DNA from: Cladopsammia gracilis
Taxonomy: Eukaryota; Cnidaria; Anthozoa; Scleractinia; Dendrophylliidae
Reading direction: 5' to 3'
NCBI GenBank assembly: GCA_022457155.1
Contig: JAJGOT010001115.1
Coordinates: forward strand, 1 to 64,000
DNA: 64,000 nucleotides
Shown: piece after piece, positions 11,700 to 24,300 of the stretch
Numbering within the stretch: position 1 is the first letter of the stretch
How the letters are laid out: each line of letters starts with the position of its first letter
Translations under genes and position numbers: made by a program
The notes under the pieces: model-generated
Seen by the model: only the letters and a program-made list of their open reading frames with translations
What the model was told of the DNA's origin: nothing
Database searches by the model: none

Positions 11700-11957
11700 A
11701 ACAGATTGAAGATGTACCTCAACCAACATGGTCTTAAGATCAGTGGTGGTAAAGTGGCACTGGTTGCACGAATTCTACAGTACGCTCGGGGTGATCATTC
11801 TTGCATCCCACGAGAAACCCAAGAGAACGTTAACGAGGAAATGAGTTCCAGTGCAAGCAACTCGGATTCGCAATCAAGTGGTTCAGAAGTGGAATCGGAT
11901 GGCTTTGTTGAACATTGCTTCGAGGTCATGTTTGTTCCAGATACGGATGTCCAACAA
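11700..11957 (+). pseudogene. SAP-domain exon, orphan
   Basis: A plus-strand open segment follows an acceptor-like ATTGCAACAG (ends 11703) and could leave through CAA|GTAAAC near 11957. It starts with LKMYLNQHGLKISGGK and LVARIL, fitting the SAP DNA-binding signature (Leu-rich helix, GL..SG.K, LV.RI). A serine- and acid-rich tail follows. Cnidarian genomes hold many SAP-domain exons in transposon-derived genes (established knowledge). No partner exon is visible here, so I cannot name the gene. It lies upstream of the duplicated 12.2-12.8 kb block. It could be a live exon with partners I did not spot. Confidence 0.4.
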
Positions 11958-12235
11958 GTAAACATCTAGTATTGATGTATATCGATACACGTATGGAACA
12001 AACATTTCCTCGTAGCAATAACGGGTGGGTGTATATTAAGAAAATGCTGGGCATTTGTATATAAAAGGTGTGTGGAGAGGGGGGGGGGGGGGGGGGGTCA
12101 TACAAAATTTCTGACTGATCGGGGGGCAGGCAATAACCAAATTCACTCCTTTAGAAAGGGGGATATTACCTAATATCTTACTACTTGAAGCCCATTCCCC
12201 CCCCACCCCTGATGATTATTGCACAGTCCCTTATA

Positions 12236-12790
12236 CTAGTAGTTTGAAGTCGAGGCAAAGTACTTTGGCGTGATTATTGCTCAATGATGTTTCTAGTGTT
12301 ACTAGAGTCATATGATAGTATTGTGACTATTTCTCAACCTTTTTTACTTATTGAGAATTAGAGTTGTATCGAAATTGGATACCAGTCACGCCCTGATACG
12401 ATGTTCCTCTGCCACTTCCCCTACGGTTCTATATCGAATTTAATTATCTAAAATACAGTTAAGTTACTAAGTCTACGGTAGGAGTCATAAAAAATATATA
12501 TTTCCTGGCAAATAAACTCTTGTTTGATTTGAAACGAAATCTAAACGATTTATGTACAAGTTTTTAAATCATGAAAAGATTTGCATCTTGCTCACCAAGC
12601 GTTAGAGTCGAAGATCCCCAAACGGCGCCGGGTGGAGACGGTTAGAGTTAGCTCGGCAGGAAGAGTACGAAGAATATTGTCCTTGGAGCCAACAACAACT
12701 CCACAACCTCCAAACAATTTAGTAGAGGAAGAAATGAAATGTTTTATGCACTTATTGACGAAACAAGAACAATCACGAAGTTAAGGAACG
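12236..12790. repeat. Duplicated block, copy 1 (partner 27115-27640)
   Basis: It begins TAGTTTGAAGTCGAGGCAAA and is matched along its length by 27115-27640, sharing phrases such as CGCCCTGATACGATGTTCCTCT and TTGCTCACCAAGCGTTAG. The short frame 12581-12784 in this copy is not preserved in the other, so I do not call a gene. Poly-G lies just upstream (12078-12098). Confidence 0.6.
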
Positions 12791-15300
12791 TAAACAACAT
12801 GCCACGTGTCCTTTTTTGTAATAAAACTGAGGTGACAGGCCTAGCACAAATCCTGCTCGTCGCTAAAAGACTTTTAGCCCTGTTTTAGGATAATGATACC
12901 CCAAATCCGTGCTTGAAAGATTTTACCTTTTTGATCAAAATTAAGATATAAGAGGCCTCGACTGTTGTTCTAAATGTTGTCGATTCTTTGTTCTTAGGAA
13001 GTAGTCTTTATCAGTGATACTGACAGGGGGAATTTACGTTTTCCAGGGCCGTTTAGAATATTTAGTTATGCCGTGGTTTGTTTGCTTGCTCTTGGCACAC
13101 TATTGTAAAATACTGAATTGCTTAGGCTACTAATTAACCAATCAAACTCATAAAAAACAACTAATAAAACTTATCAATTTACGTATGCAGCTATTTATGC
13201 TTGGGAATAGTTATTTTATGTATACACCTGATTAAAAAAAAGGTGTCAGATAAACAGTACAAACCATGAACGATACTACCAAATATTTTTTGGGAAACGA
13301 AAAAAATATTGTGTTCTCAGATAACTTGCGCATTATTATAACAAAGTATGCCCAAAATCATTCTCTGAAAAATGTTTAAGAAAGGAATAAATCTTTAACA
13401 TTAATAAATGGCATGCTAACAAGCCTTATTAGCCAATCATTCCCAAAAATGCTACGGTGTATCGATTAATATGCATTTTTCCCGGCATCGTTATTCTTAA
13501 AATAGGCATACATTCCAGATACTAAGGGTTTACCACTGAATCTCAAAAGTGCACAATAATATTTGTAAAAAAAAAACCGGAAATGTCACTCGTTCTATTC
13601 ACTCGTTCTATTTGAATGGTTAACCACATTAAAATCTGGGACAAAGTTTTTGGCGAGGCAAGGACTATTTTAGGACGTGCAGCGCTGCAAGTGGCACAGG
13701 TGATAATGGGTGCATATTTTCGGATTTCCCTTATTCACGGTGTACATCCAATTAAAAAACTAAAATTTAAGCACAAAAAGTTTCACTGCTTTGAAAAAAA
13801 TGTGTGTAAAATTATCCTTCTCAGCTCTTATCATCAGCATTTTTTATTTGGGTAGAATTCCTGTACACAGCTGGAGTGTCTGCGAGGTGCCACCCTCACG
13901 TATGAAGAAATCCTGTTTACAACCAACTGCTTATAGCTATATACTAGCTGCTGGGAGACACTTTTCAAGAAATGCAAGTTAGGTTTTCCCAAAGCGACAC
14001 ACAATAACTAACACATTTTCTAGCTTAAAAGCAATGGCATTGAATGCTTATTGTTTTCCTGGACTAAGGCCACTATATAAGTGTTTTGGTAGTATAACCA
14101 TTATTTTAAGCCAGCCTTTTACTTGCTTCGTACAGCAAAACAGTCGTCCAATAGATGAAATCCCCATCAACTTCTCCGTTTTGGCATCAACGAGAGACCG
14201 CAAAATTCCCACCACTGCTAGGCTGATTATCAGCAGTTGGGCCATGTATTTCTGGTCCACCTGCACGACCGAGTTGAGAATCATCTTGCATGGGCTGTGA
14301 AAGAAAAAGGAATAACGAAAACAATTTATTTTTTCATTTATATTTGCGAGTGTGCAATTACAGGAACTTCTAATCGACATTGCTGCTTATCATAAGAATC
14401 AGCTTAATACGAATTTCGCTATTTAAGAATTTGGAGTAATCTGATAAAATCTCCCCATGAGGTATCCTGGTAAGCCTGGTTTGAGAACCATTAATGCCTG
14501 GTTTAATAATTGAACCAGGCTTGGTCCCGGGTTAACCCTGGTTTTAACTAGACTTTTGTAACAAAGTACAGTCAATGTCAGATTGGATCCTTCTCTACCT
14601 AACATGCATTTATTTTTACGTCAGTATTTTCTGTTGCTTGTATAGTCTGATTCCCATAGCCAGTCCCTTGATAATTGAACAAACAAATGGGTTTGGAGGG
14701 GCTAGTGTATATAATGCGCATGATAAATACTCCCCGGTGGTTGAGGTGACCACTATTTAACCAAACTCTCCGAAATACAGAAGTAAATAAGTTATCGTAA
14801 AGAGGTTCAAAAGGTTACATTTCTAGCGTTAGCGCTTCGACAGACTGAATCATTCAAAGCAAGTCTCGCCATGGCGTGGTTGACTTACCTGATAATGCAT
14901 GTAATACATCGGAGAGGGCTGAGGCCTGTTATAACAAGCATCACTGGTTTTAGCGACAGCAGTGGCAATAATGATTTCCATGATCGACAGTATGATGGTG
15001 ATTCCAAATACCGCTAGCGCATCTTCGTCTTCTTTAGTGAACTCCAACACTGTTTCTTTCTTCACAAAGAGCGAAGAAAGAGAAGAAAATGAACCGGCTC
15101 GAACATGCCTGGAAAATAATAACATCTCCATTCCCCAATGGTGATACATGTATACTGTCATTGCTGAGTACAGAATACACGCCACGCTGACTGACCAAAT
15201 AGCATTGATCTAGTATGACAAATAGAGAAGACAATGTAATCCACTTTAAAAATGAACATTGTCCACGAGTAAGATAGCAAGTTTCTCGTAAACATATTCT
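12790..15300. repeat. Segmental duplication, copy A (partner 37095-41600)
   Basis: From AACAACATGCCACGTGTCC onward this block matches 37095-41600, including the last two exons of the MS4A-like gene. Copy B is longer because it acquired a foldback MITE at 37411-37555, a Penelope-like fragment and other sequence at 39.4-40.6 kb, and another MITE at 40641-40756. Copy A therefore serves as the empty-site reference. Confidence 0.75.
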
Positions 15301-18300
15301 ATTTTAGTAATTAACATGTTGACCCTAATGCACGCCCAGCAGAGCCGTTCCTTGTCTCAATACGAGAGAAGAAAGGCTTTGCAGAAATCGTGTCAAATGT
15401 TTATACTGAGTATGCGCAGGTGTTGCTTCGATACAGTTTCAAATCTTAACCGAATCGAGTGGGATCCAACCAAAAAAGTTTGCCGCCAAACCCAAATTAC
15501 CGCGACGTGGTCTCACGATATGCAAATTTGTTCAACAAATTTGTCGTCGCTTTCTACAACTCCGGAACGAATTTCTATCAAAAAATGGTTTACCATCATG
15601 TGGAATTACGTTTTCACCAAAACTGCAGCTTGGACGCCATTTTGCTTCCACTCAGTGGGCTCAGCTGTGACCGTCGGTTTTTCGACAAAAACGAATGCTT
15701 GCGGTGTCTAAAACCGGTTTGGCGAGAAAAATTGGACACGATTTCGGCAGATGGAGCCCATTTTTCTTCCCGAGTTTAATACAAGGGAGGTAAAGAGGAT
15801 CTTCCAGCAGGTTCATATCAAAGAATACTGACGTGTTGCATATTCACATGGGATAACAAGAGCGCACTTTAGATAAACATGTTACAAATAATGGCGTATA
15901 AATAAAAAAAACAATGTTATTATTGTTTAAGCCCATCATCCCATTACTGAATTGATTGCTTTTCAAGCACACTTATAATCACCAGTTCTTCCTAAAGTAA
16001 TCTGTAACATTCCATTGGTATGTCTCACCAGGATTAAAGAAGGTCTGCGACTGATGGCCAAAACCAGTCCCATGGCACCAATTGGAAGGGCCTGGATGCA
16101 AAATAAGAGAAAAAAAAGTCAAAACAAAAGTATGAGAAGTGGTCAAAATAAGCAAGACAAATTATGAAATAGAAGCCACTAACTACAATAGAAACTAATG
16201 GATGCAGGGAATTTACTTAAAACACCCTGGAAAAATAAACAATGCGGTGAAAATGATTTAGTGCTTCTGAATATAAACTCCACAATACACTGTACAAAGT
16301 TATGTGCAGAAAGCATCGTATTTTTGTGTTACTGTTAAAGGGACACCATGTCATATCGCCAAAATGCTACCAAATATACAGTCAACTGAATTGGATAAAA
16401 CGATTATATCAAGCAAAACAGAAACAGTAGTTTAGAGATAAAGAGGTAATAGGTCCATGATAACCGTCACGAATACAGCACCTCCTACACACCATCATGA
16501 CCATATAGTTGTATATTTAACATACTCGTAGTACCTGTAGTCCTCGTAGTACCTGTAGTACTCGTGGTACCTGTAGTACTTGTAGTGCCTGTAGTACTCG
16601 TAGTACCTGTAGTACTTGTAGTACTTGTAGTACTTGTAGTACCTGTAGTACCTGTAGTACTCGTAGTACCTGTAGTACCTGTAGTATTCGTAGTACCTGT
16701 AGTACCTGTAGTACTTGTAGTACCTGTAGTACCTTTAGTACTTGTAGTACCTGTAGTACTTGTAGTACCTGTAGTACTTGTAGTACTTGTAGTACCTGAA
16801 GTACCTGTAGTACCTTTAATACTCGTAGCACCTGTAGTACTTGTAGTACCTGTAGTACCTGTAGTACTTGTAGTACTTGTAGTACCTGTAGTACTCGTAG
16901 TACCTGTAGTACCTTTAGTAACTGTAGTACTCGTAGTACATGTAGTACCTGTAGTACCTGTAGTACCTGTAGTACCTGTAGTACCTGTAGTACTTGTAGT
17001 ACCTGTAGTACTTGTAGTACCTGTAGTAGTTGTAGTACTTGTAGTACCTGTAGTACCTGTAATACTCGCAGCACGTGCAGTACCTGTAGTACTTGTAGTC
17101 CCTGTAGTACCTGTAGTAATCGTAGTACCTGTAGTACCTGTAGTTCTCGTAGTACTTGTAGTACCCGTAGTACCTGTAGTTCCTGTAGTACTCGTAGTAT
17201 CTAGCTGTAGTATCTGTAGAACCTGTAGTACCTGTAGTACTCGTAGTACCTGTGCTGTAGTACTTGTAGTCCCCGTAGTACCTGTAGTACCTGTAGTTCT
17301 CGTAGTACCTTTAGTACTTGTAGTACCTGTAGTACCGGTAGTACTCGTAGTACCTGCAGTACCCGTAGTATCTGTAGTAACTGTAGTACTTGTAGTATTT
17401 GTACATGTAGTACCTGTACTACACGTTGTACCCGTAGTACTTGTGGTACCTGTAGGTACTTCAGGTACTACGTGTACTACGGGTACTGCAGGTACTACCT
17501 GTAGTACTCGTAGTACTTGTAGCACCTGTGGGTACTTCAGGTACTACAGGTACTACCTGTAGTACCTGTAGTACCCGTAGTACCTGTAGTTCTTGTGGTA
17601 CCCGTAGTACTTGTAGTAGTAAAATTGCTTTATTTGCATGACGGCAAGATTTTGCAGTATTGCAAAAGAATATTTATAGCAATTAATAACAAAACAAGAC
17701 TAATAGGACTCTAATATTATGCTAATGAACTTAAGTTACATCATTTTCGCTTGATAATAACAATGTATCACGTATATTCATACACAAGTCAATAAACTTC
17801 ATTACTAGCCTATTCACATGATAGCAGTTAGAGTTCATGAGAAGTTTTATACTTTCTGAGGTTGATTTCCTTTCGATGTCAGGTATTATTTCATTGATTC
17901 GATTTAAGAATGTCTGCCTCTGCAGAGAGTATTTGCTACATTGCAACAAGAAATGAGTTTCATTTTCTACTTGATTTGATTTACACAATGGGCATAATCT
18001 AGTTTCTCTGGGCATATGATCGGTTTGATATCGAGCTACTTCAATCGTAAGTTTCGGATAAGTTTGTGATTACTTACTCTAAACTTCACTAAATTTCGTC
18101 TTTCATTAAAGTCTCTTAGCTGCATGTTTAAGTAATCAGATGTAGGACCCGTAGTACTTATAGTACCCGTAGTACTTGTAGAACTTGCAGCACTTGTAGT
18201 ACCTGTAGTACCTGTAGTTTAGGATAAGTTTGTGATTACTTACTCCAAACTTCACTAAATTTCGTCTTTCATTAAAGTTTCTTAGCTGGTTTAAATAATC

Positions 18301-21300
18301 AGATGTAGTACCCGTTGTACTTATAGTACCCGTAGTACTTGTAGTACTTGTAGTACTTGTAGTACCTGTAGTACCTGTAGTACCTGTAGGTACTTCAGGT
18401 ACTACGGGTACTACAGGTACTACCTGTAGTACTTGTAGAACCTGTGGGTACTTCAGGTACTACAGGTACTACAGGTACTACAGGTACTACAGGTACTACA
18501 AGTACTGCAGGTACTACAAGTACTACAAGTACTACAAGTACTACGGGTACTACAAGTACTACGGGTACTACATGTACTACAGGTACTACGAGGACTACAG
18601 GTACTACAGGCACTACCTGTAGTACTTGTAGTACATGTGGGTACTACAAGTACTACAAGTACTACAGGTACTACGGGTAGTACCTGGTACTACCCGTAGT
18701 ACCAGGTACTACCAGGTTCCTGTTGCACCTGTAGTAGTTCGTGTTCGTGTTGTTCATGTAGTTCATGTAGTACTTGTAATACCTTAAGTACCCGTAGACC
18801 TAAATTATAGTTGGTGAATGAGCTATTCTAGTGTAGTTCGTCTTGTTTGTAAAGCACCTAAGGGGCTTAAAACCTATTATTTCGCACAAAGGTAAGACTA
18901 AAGGAAATTTTTACGGATAGGGATATTTTGTTTGCAGGTTATTCGTTATTACGTTTCTGTTTTTCTTCATTATCACATAGATTACCGTCGGATTAACTTT
19001 TAATTATTTTGTATACCGCTGTAACACTGAAAAAACTTTTATTGATTCCTATTGGTTCTACTTCATGCTTTTACTAATAAGAGGGTCCTGAAGGGGTAAA
19101 ATGGGAACTGGGATTGGCCTATTTTTGCCCTGGGAAATGGGATTTGAGTCGCTGGGACTGGAATTTGCTCACTGGGAATGTAAAAAAAACGTCGAAACGG
19201 GAATAGGACAGTTGTCTTTAAGCATGTCCAGTCAATGCTTAACTGGTCTTAACTAGTCTAACTAATTCCCTTAGCTTGGCAAACATCAGAAAACTGTTAA
19301 AACTGCCTATTTTACGCCAATTCTACGATAAGAATATCAGAATATTTTATTTTTCCCTTGTCTTGCGGTCAACGATATTTGTGTACAGCGGTGCAATCAA
19401 GCCAAAATCGCTGAGCATGCGTATTTACATGTTAAAAGCAACATGGCGGGATATCAGACTACCTGCAGGTGACAAGAATGTGAAGTGGCAGGAGAATATC
19501 ACCTGATATGCGGATGTGAATAGAAAAGAGCTGGTATGAAAAACACTGGGATTTTTCCTGAATTCTGCTAGTGGGAATGGGATTTGGATGCTGGGAAAAG
19601 GGATTTGGAAAAAAAATTGGGCTGGGAAATGGGATTGGAACCCCCCTTCAGGACCCTCTAATAACTACGGGGCGCTTAATTACCCATGCATCCTAGGCTA
19701 CAGTGACGTTAAATGGCCCCATTAAATTTGGTTACTAGGATTGTGATTGGTTTCGAAACAAACTAGCAAAGTAACCTCGTTCTTGTCTTTTCAGTTGTTT
19801 TTGTTTAATTTTGTTTTGTTTTACACGGGTTACGGTGCCATGTGCACGGTTGAGTAATTCAAGTATTTGGCGTCTTTTTATGCACGATATTAGTTCCAAC
19901 ACCAACATTATGAACAGTCTTCAAAGGGAATGGAATTGAGCAAGTACTACAGCTACTACAGGTACTACAGGTACTACAAGTACTACAGGTACTACAGGTA
20001 CTACAGGTACTACCTGTAGTACTGTAGTACCCACAGGTACTACCAGTACAAGGTACTACAAGTACTACAGGTACTACAGGTACTACTTGAGTAGTACGAG
20101 TACTACAGGTACCACTAGTACGTTAAATATATAACTATATGGTCATGATAATAATACAATACAAAACAATACTTTATATTTCACATTTCCGTAACATTTT
20201 TGTTACAAGAAAATATATATCTAGCTAAACTAAAATTACTAAAACATAGGACGAATAACTAAATATAAATAACATTTGAGGAAATGCCTAGCGTCTAAGT
20301 TAACCATACAGTTTTCTAGTTAGACACTAGTCTTGTATAGTATCAATTCACATGTAGACATCTATTACAAACACATAAACACACACACTGCACACAAATA
20401 GCAAATAGCAAAAATAGCAAAAAATAGCGAAAATTAGAAGACGACTGGGCTTGGACAGTATATCTGTTTCGACAATAAATACCGTTTAACTTTTTTTTGA
20501 AATCAAAATGACTAAGATCTTTGATTTCTTTTGGTAATTTTTCCCAAGAGTCAACTGCTAAAGCTGATGATGTTTTTTTTCGATATTAGTCCTGAAGCGT
20601 GCTTTATAGAAGTTACCTCTTGCAGCATGTCTAGTGATAGTGTGTAGGAGGTGCTATATTCGTGACGGTTATCATGGACCTATTACCGATAAAGTGCAAG
20701 ATTGCTCTGATGGAAGTGAAATACAGCTTATCAAATTTGATGTTTCGCGACAGGCGGTCAAGACTCAAAATTGCCATTCTTGTGGAATTTTCCCCATTGC
20801 ATTTTGTCGGTTTTGTTCTAAATTATTTGTTCTTGCCATGCAATTCCTGCGCTTTTTTCGTTCTTGTTTCAAGAAAATAAAGCAAGCTTAAAGACACGAC
20901 ATATAACCCGGAACTGTCCCTTTAACGTCGGGTGAGTTCTGTAACGGTAGGTCTATAAAAACAATTATTGGCCACTCCGAAAAATACCATAATACTCTTT
21001 TATGCGCAGGCTCAGCCTCACCGGTGTGTAATTATTCAAGTTTCCTTTGTTAGAATGGCACAATGGAATTCAGAGTACATGTAGGAAAGCTAGGACGTAG
21101 CATTGTGCGTTCGCATACAAATGTGCACCGTATGCAAATTGCCACAAAGTTGATGCATAGCACGTGACGTTCGTGCTGAAAACAAACAGAAATCGGAAAA
21201 ATGAGGCTTACATCAGCCACCACCCGCACCTACACTTTAAAGAGTATTATGGTATTTTTAATAGTTCCTGGAGTGGGCAATTGTAAAACGTGGTGAGCAC

Positions 21301-24300
21301 TCTTGTTGTAGCAATTACTCTTTAAGTGAACCACTAGCTGACATGTCTGGATTAAAGTGCATTTTAATAACCGTTAATAGCCTACTTCGTGCTTGTTGGG
21401 GGATCATGGGTAACCAAGGCAACATTGTAGAAATATCCCAATTAACAGTTGTCTATTTAGTGGCCTGGCCATTGAGTGATACAGGCTGTGTTTTCACGAG
21501 GCGGTTTTTCTATTCCTTGAGTTGATTTGTTTACCGACCGCGTTTAAAGAAGCTTTAATAATTTATGCGTTTTCATGGACAGAGCTTTATTCATTTTTCT
21601 TGATGTTTGTCCCTTGTTTTTCGCGGAATAACAAGAAAGATGGCGGAAAACAGAGACGCTTGCAAATATGATGCTTGTGTTGATTGGTGTGCTATCGCGC
21701 TTGTTCCAGGATCGATGAAGGCGAAGGTTTCAGCAAAGGCTCAAGTTGCATCTACTTTTACATCTACATGATTTACTTGGAAAATCCTAATGGACATACA
21801 GCAGCATACAATGGACATACAGCAAGTTTCAGTGCAAAGTGCAAAATATAAACAATAGTGCAAATAAAAATGATGATAATTAGTCTAACTTAGGCAAGGA
21901 GATAATCATTAACAGCTACCATAAAATTACTGGTCGAGGTCATATTATAATATGTGAAGGTAAACTATTCCAATCATTAATTTTTCTGGGCCAAAAACTA
22001 AATTTGTATTTGTCACATGATGTTTGCTTGCTATTCAAAGTAAGAGAAAATAATCGAAGCCTGCTTCTTTCAGAGGATGTTAGAAGAGTGGGTTCTTTCT
22101 GTGTGTACCGGAGCACAGATGACGTAAAACAAAAGGAACCAAGAACGACAATATATACAAATACAAAACAAGACCAAAAATACAATACCTCACAAACAAT
22201 AGAAGACATTATTATACATTGGTGTCACTAGCTCGATTTTGATTGGCTATAAGCACGCAGCTAATTATTGCTTGCTGTTTCTGTTACGTCATACCTACAG
22301 ACAATAGTTTTATGCATGCAGAAGTGACGTCATACCTACAGACAATAGTTTTAAGCATGCAGAAATGACGTAAGTTGTTTACTTACAAGTTGACTGCTGT
22401 GCATTGATCACTTTTTTGTGCGCACTCTTGTCTTTACAAGTGCAGCTCAGGAACATGCATAATAAAACAATTATTGGATTCGGTTTTCGCATGATAGCGA
22501 TAATTATCAAGGCCTCAGTTTGTGTTATCCGCCTCAGCCTTCGGCTTCGGCAGATAACACAAACTTTGGCCTTGATAATTATCGTTATCATGCTCAACCT
22601 CATCCAATAATTGTTAAATGGTTGCGGTCACATCTGGGCTACCAACCATAGTTAAGACGGGAATTACTATAGTTAGCTATTTCGGTAATGTGACAGGTTG
22701 TCTGTTCGCTCTAACTATAGTTAGAAAATTTACGCCCCGGTGATCCAAAACAATACAGACTAACTATAGTTATATCCAAGCAGAATTCATGGGTTAGTCT
22801 TAAGTTTACAAACAAACAACCAATCAGAATGTGGCAATTGATCAGGATCACGACATATGATAGTTCAGAATGGCTGGATTTTTTCGATTTTGTAAAATTT
22901 ACTAAAAATATAGAACTGCCGGCCATTTAGTGTTTTGAAAACCTTGACCGGCAGTCGAGCTGAAAAAAGTTCTAAGTGTCACAAAACATGGTTTCGTCTT
23001 CTGAGCCCAGCGTAAACTAAACCCTAGACTTGAGATCTATAAAGCATTTCAGGATCGCTTGACTTTTCTAAATCGACATATGATAGTTTAGATTAGCTGG
23101 AATTTTTCGATTTTGTGAAGTTTACTGAGAATATAGAACTGCCGGCCATTTAGTGTTTTCAACACCTTGACCGGTTACCGGCAATATAGCCACAGCGTAT
23201 CAATATACGCGGCCAAATAAGAAACTGCCTTCGAGAAAACACGCGTGAGTGGCGGGCGATATTGAATACGCATTTACGGCCCTGTTTCAGTTAAACATTT
23301 TTGGAAGCCGGGTTGACATCTCAGCCCGGTTACCCGGGCTGAAATCTCAGCCCGGGCAGAAATTCGCCATGTAATCGGCCCCCTTTATGAGAATTCTACT
23401 GAAGTTCGCCGACTCGTTTTAGCGAGTTGGACAAGCAACTGTTTTCACGAGATTTCCGACTGTCACTCGATCATCGACACACGGCCACAATTTAACCTTC
23501 CCCCCCCAATCCCGTAAACAAGTTTGCAATATTATTGTTCACATTAGTTGTTCTGAATTTCAAAGCACGTTTCACGCTAGCTTCTATAATTTATGCTGTT
23601 TTACAAAATAAGCATATTATAATAAAGCTGTCGCATAAAATGTTTATAATTACACGTAAACCGAAATAAAATAGAGCTTAAACTCGCTGTTGTATGAATT
23701 GTCGTTTAGCCTGTTGTATTAAATGTCGTTTACATACATTTTCAAGCCCTTTGGGAACGAAGAGCATTGCAACGTTCAACAAGGAAACTACATTTCCGCT
23801 AACTTGTTTCGTCTGGCTTAGATCGAAACTACCTCGTGAAGTAGTTTCAATCATTCTCAGAATAAACATGTTTCGATCTAATGTGAACAAATTTCCTAGT
23901 AAACCGTTTCATTCGTGATCTGACTAAACATCTTTCGCCCTAGTGTGAACAAAGCATCGCCGCATTTTTAGAGTAAGCATGTTTCACTGAAACACGTTTC
24001 CCGTAGACATTGTTCACAGTACGAGTTGTTAATTTCAAAACACGTTTCACGCCTGGTTCTAATTTATTCCGTTTTAAAATGCAGACAGAAACTCGTATAA
24101 AATCGTTATAATTGCACATAAACCCGAACAAATAGAGCTCGAACTTGCTGTTGTGTGATTTTTTTTTTTTTTTAATTTAATCTCACTTGTCAAGTTCTTC
24201 GGGGACGAAGGGTGATGTAGTGTTTTTACAAGGAGATGTTTCGTCTGACTTAGATCAAAACTATACTCTCTTTATCAATATTCTACCGAAGGACGCGAAT

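Larger units (their letters stand above)
16445..20687. repeat. Large foldback enclosing the GTAGTAC minisatellite
   Basis: The outer arms are inverted copies of about 47 bases: 16445-16492 (GGTAATAGGTCCATGATAAC...) and 20640-20687. An inner inverted pair, ATCATGACCATATAGTT near 16494 and its complement near 20130-20148, continues the arms. On the right side the two arm pieces are separated by about 490 bases of LINE 3' sequence, an apparent insertion into that arm. A shorter match of TTAAAGGGACA near 16336 and 20915 may extend it further. Confidence 0.6.

Noticed and set aside
14048..14380. 110-codon minus-strand frame as exon coding
   Set aside because: The splice acceptor at 14294 and the homologous copy at 39259 select another frame, which ends in a stop after 35 codons.
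16485..17562. Long open frames of Thr-Gly-Ser and Val-Pro repeats on both strands (up to 346 codons)
   Set aside because: They are translations of a 9-base minisatellite, open in several frames on both strands at once; no start context or domain.
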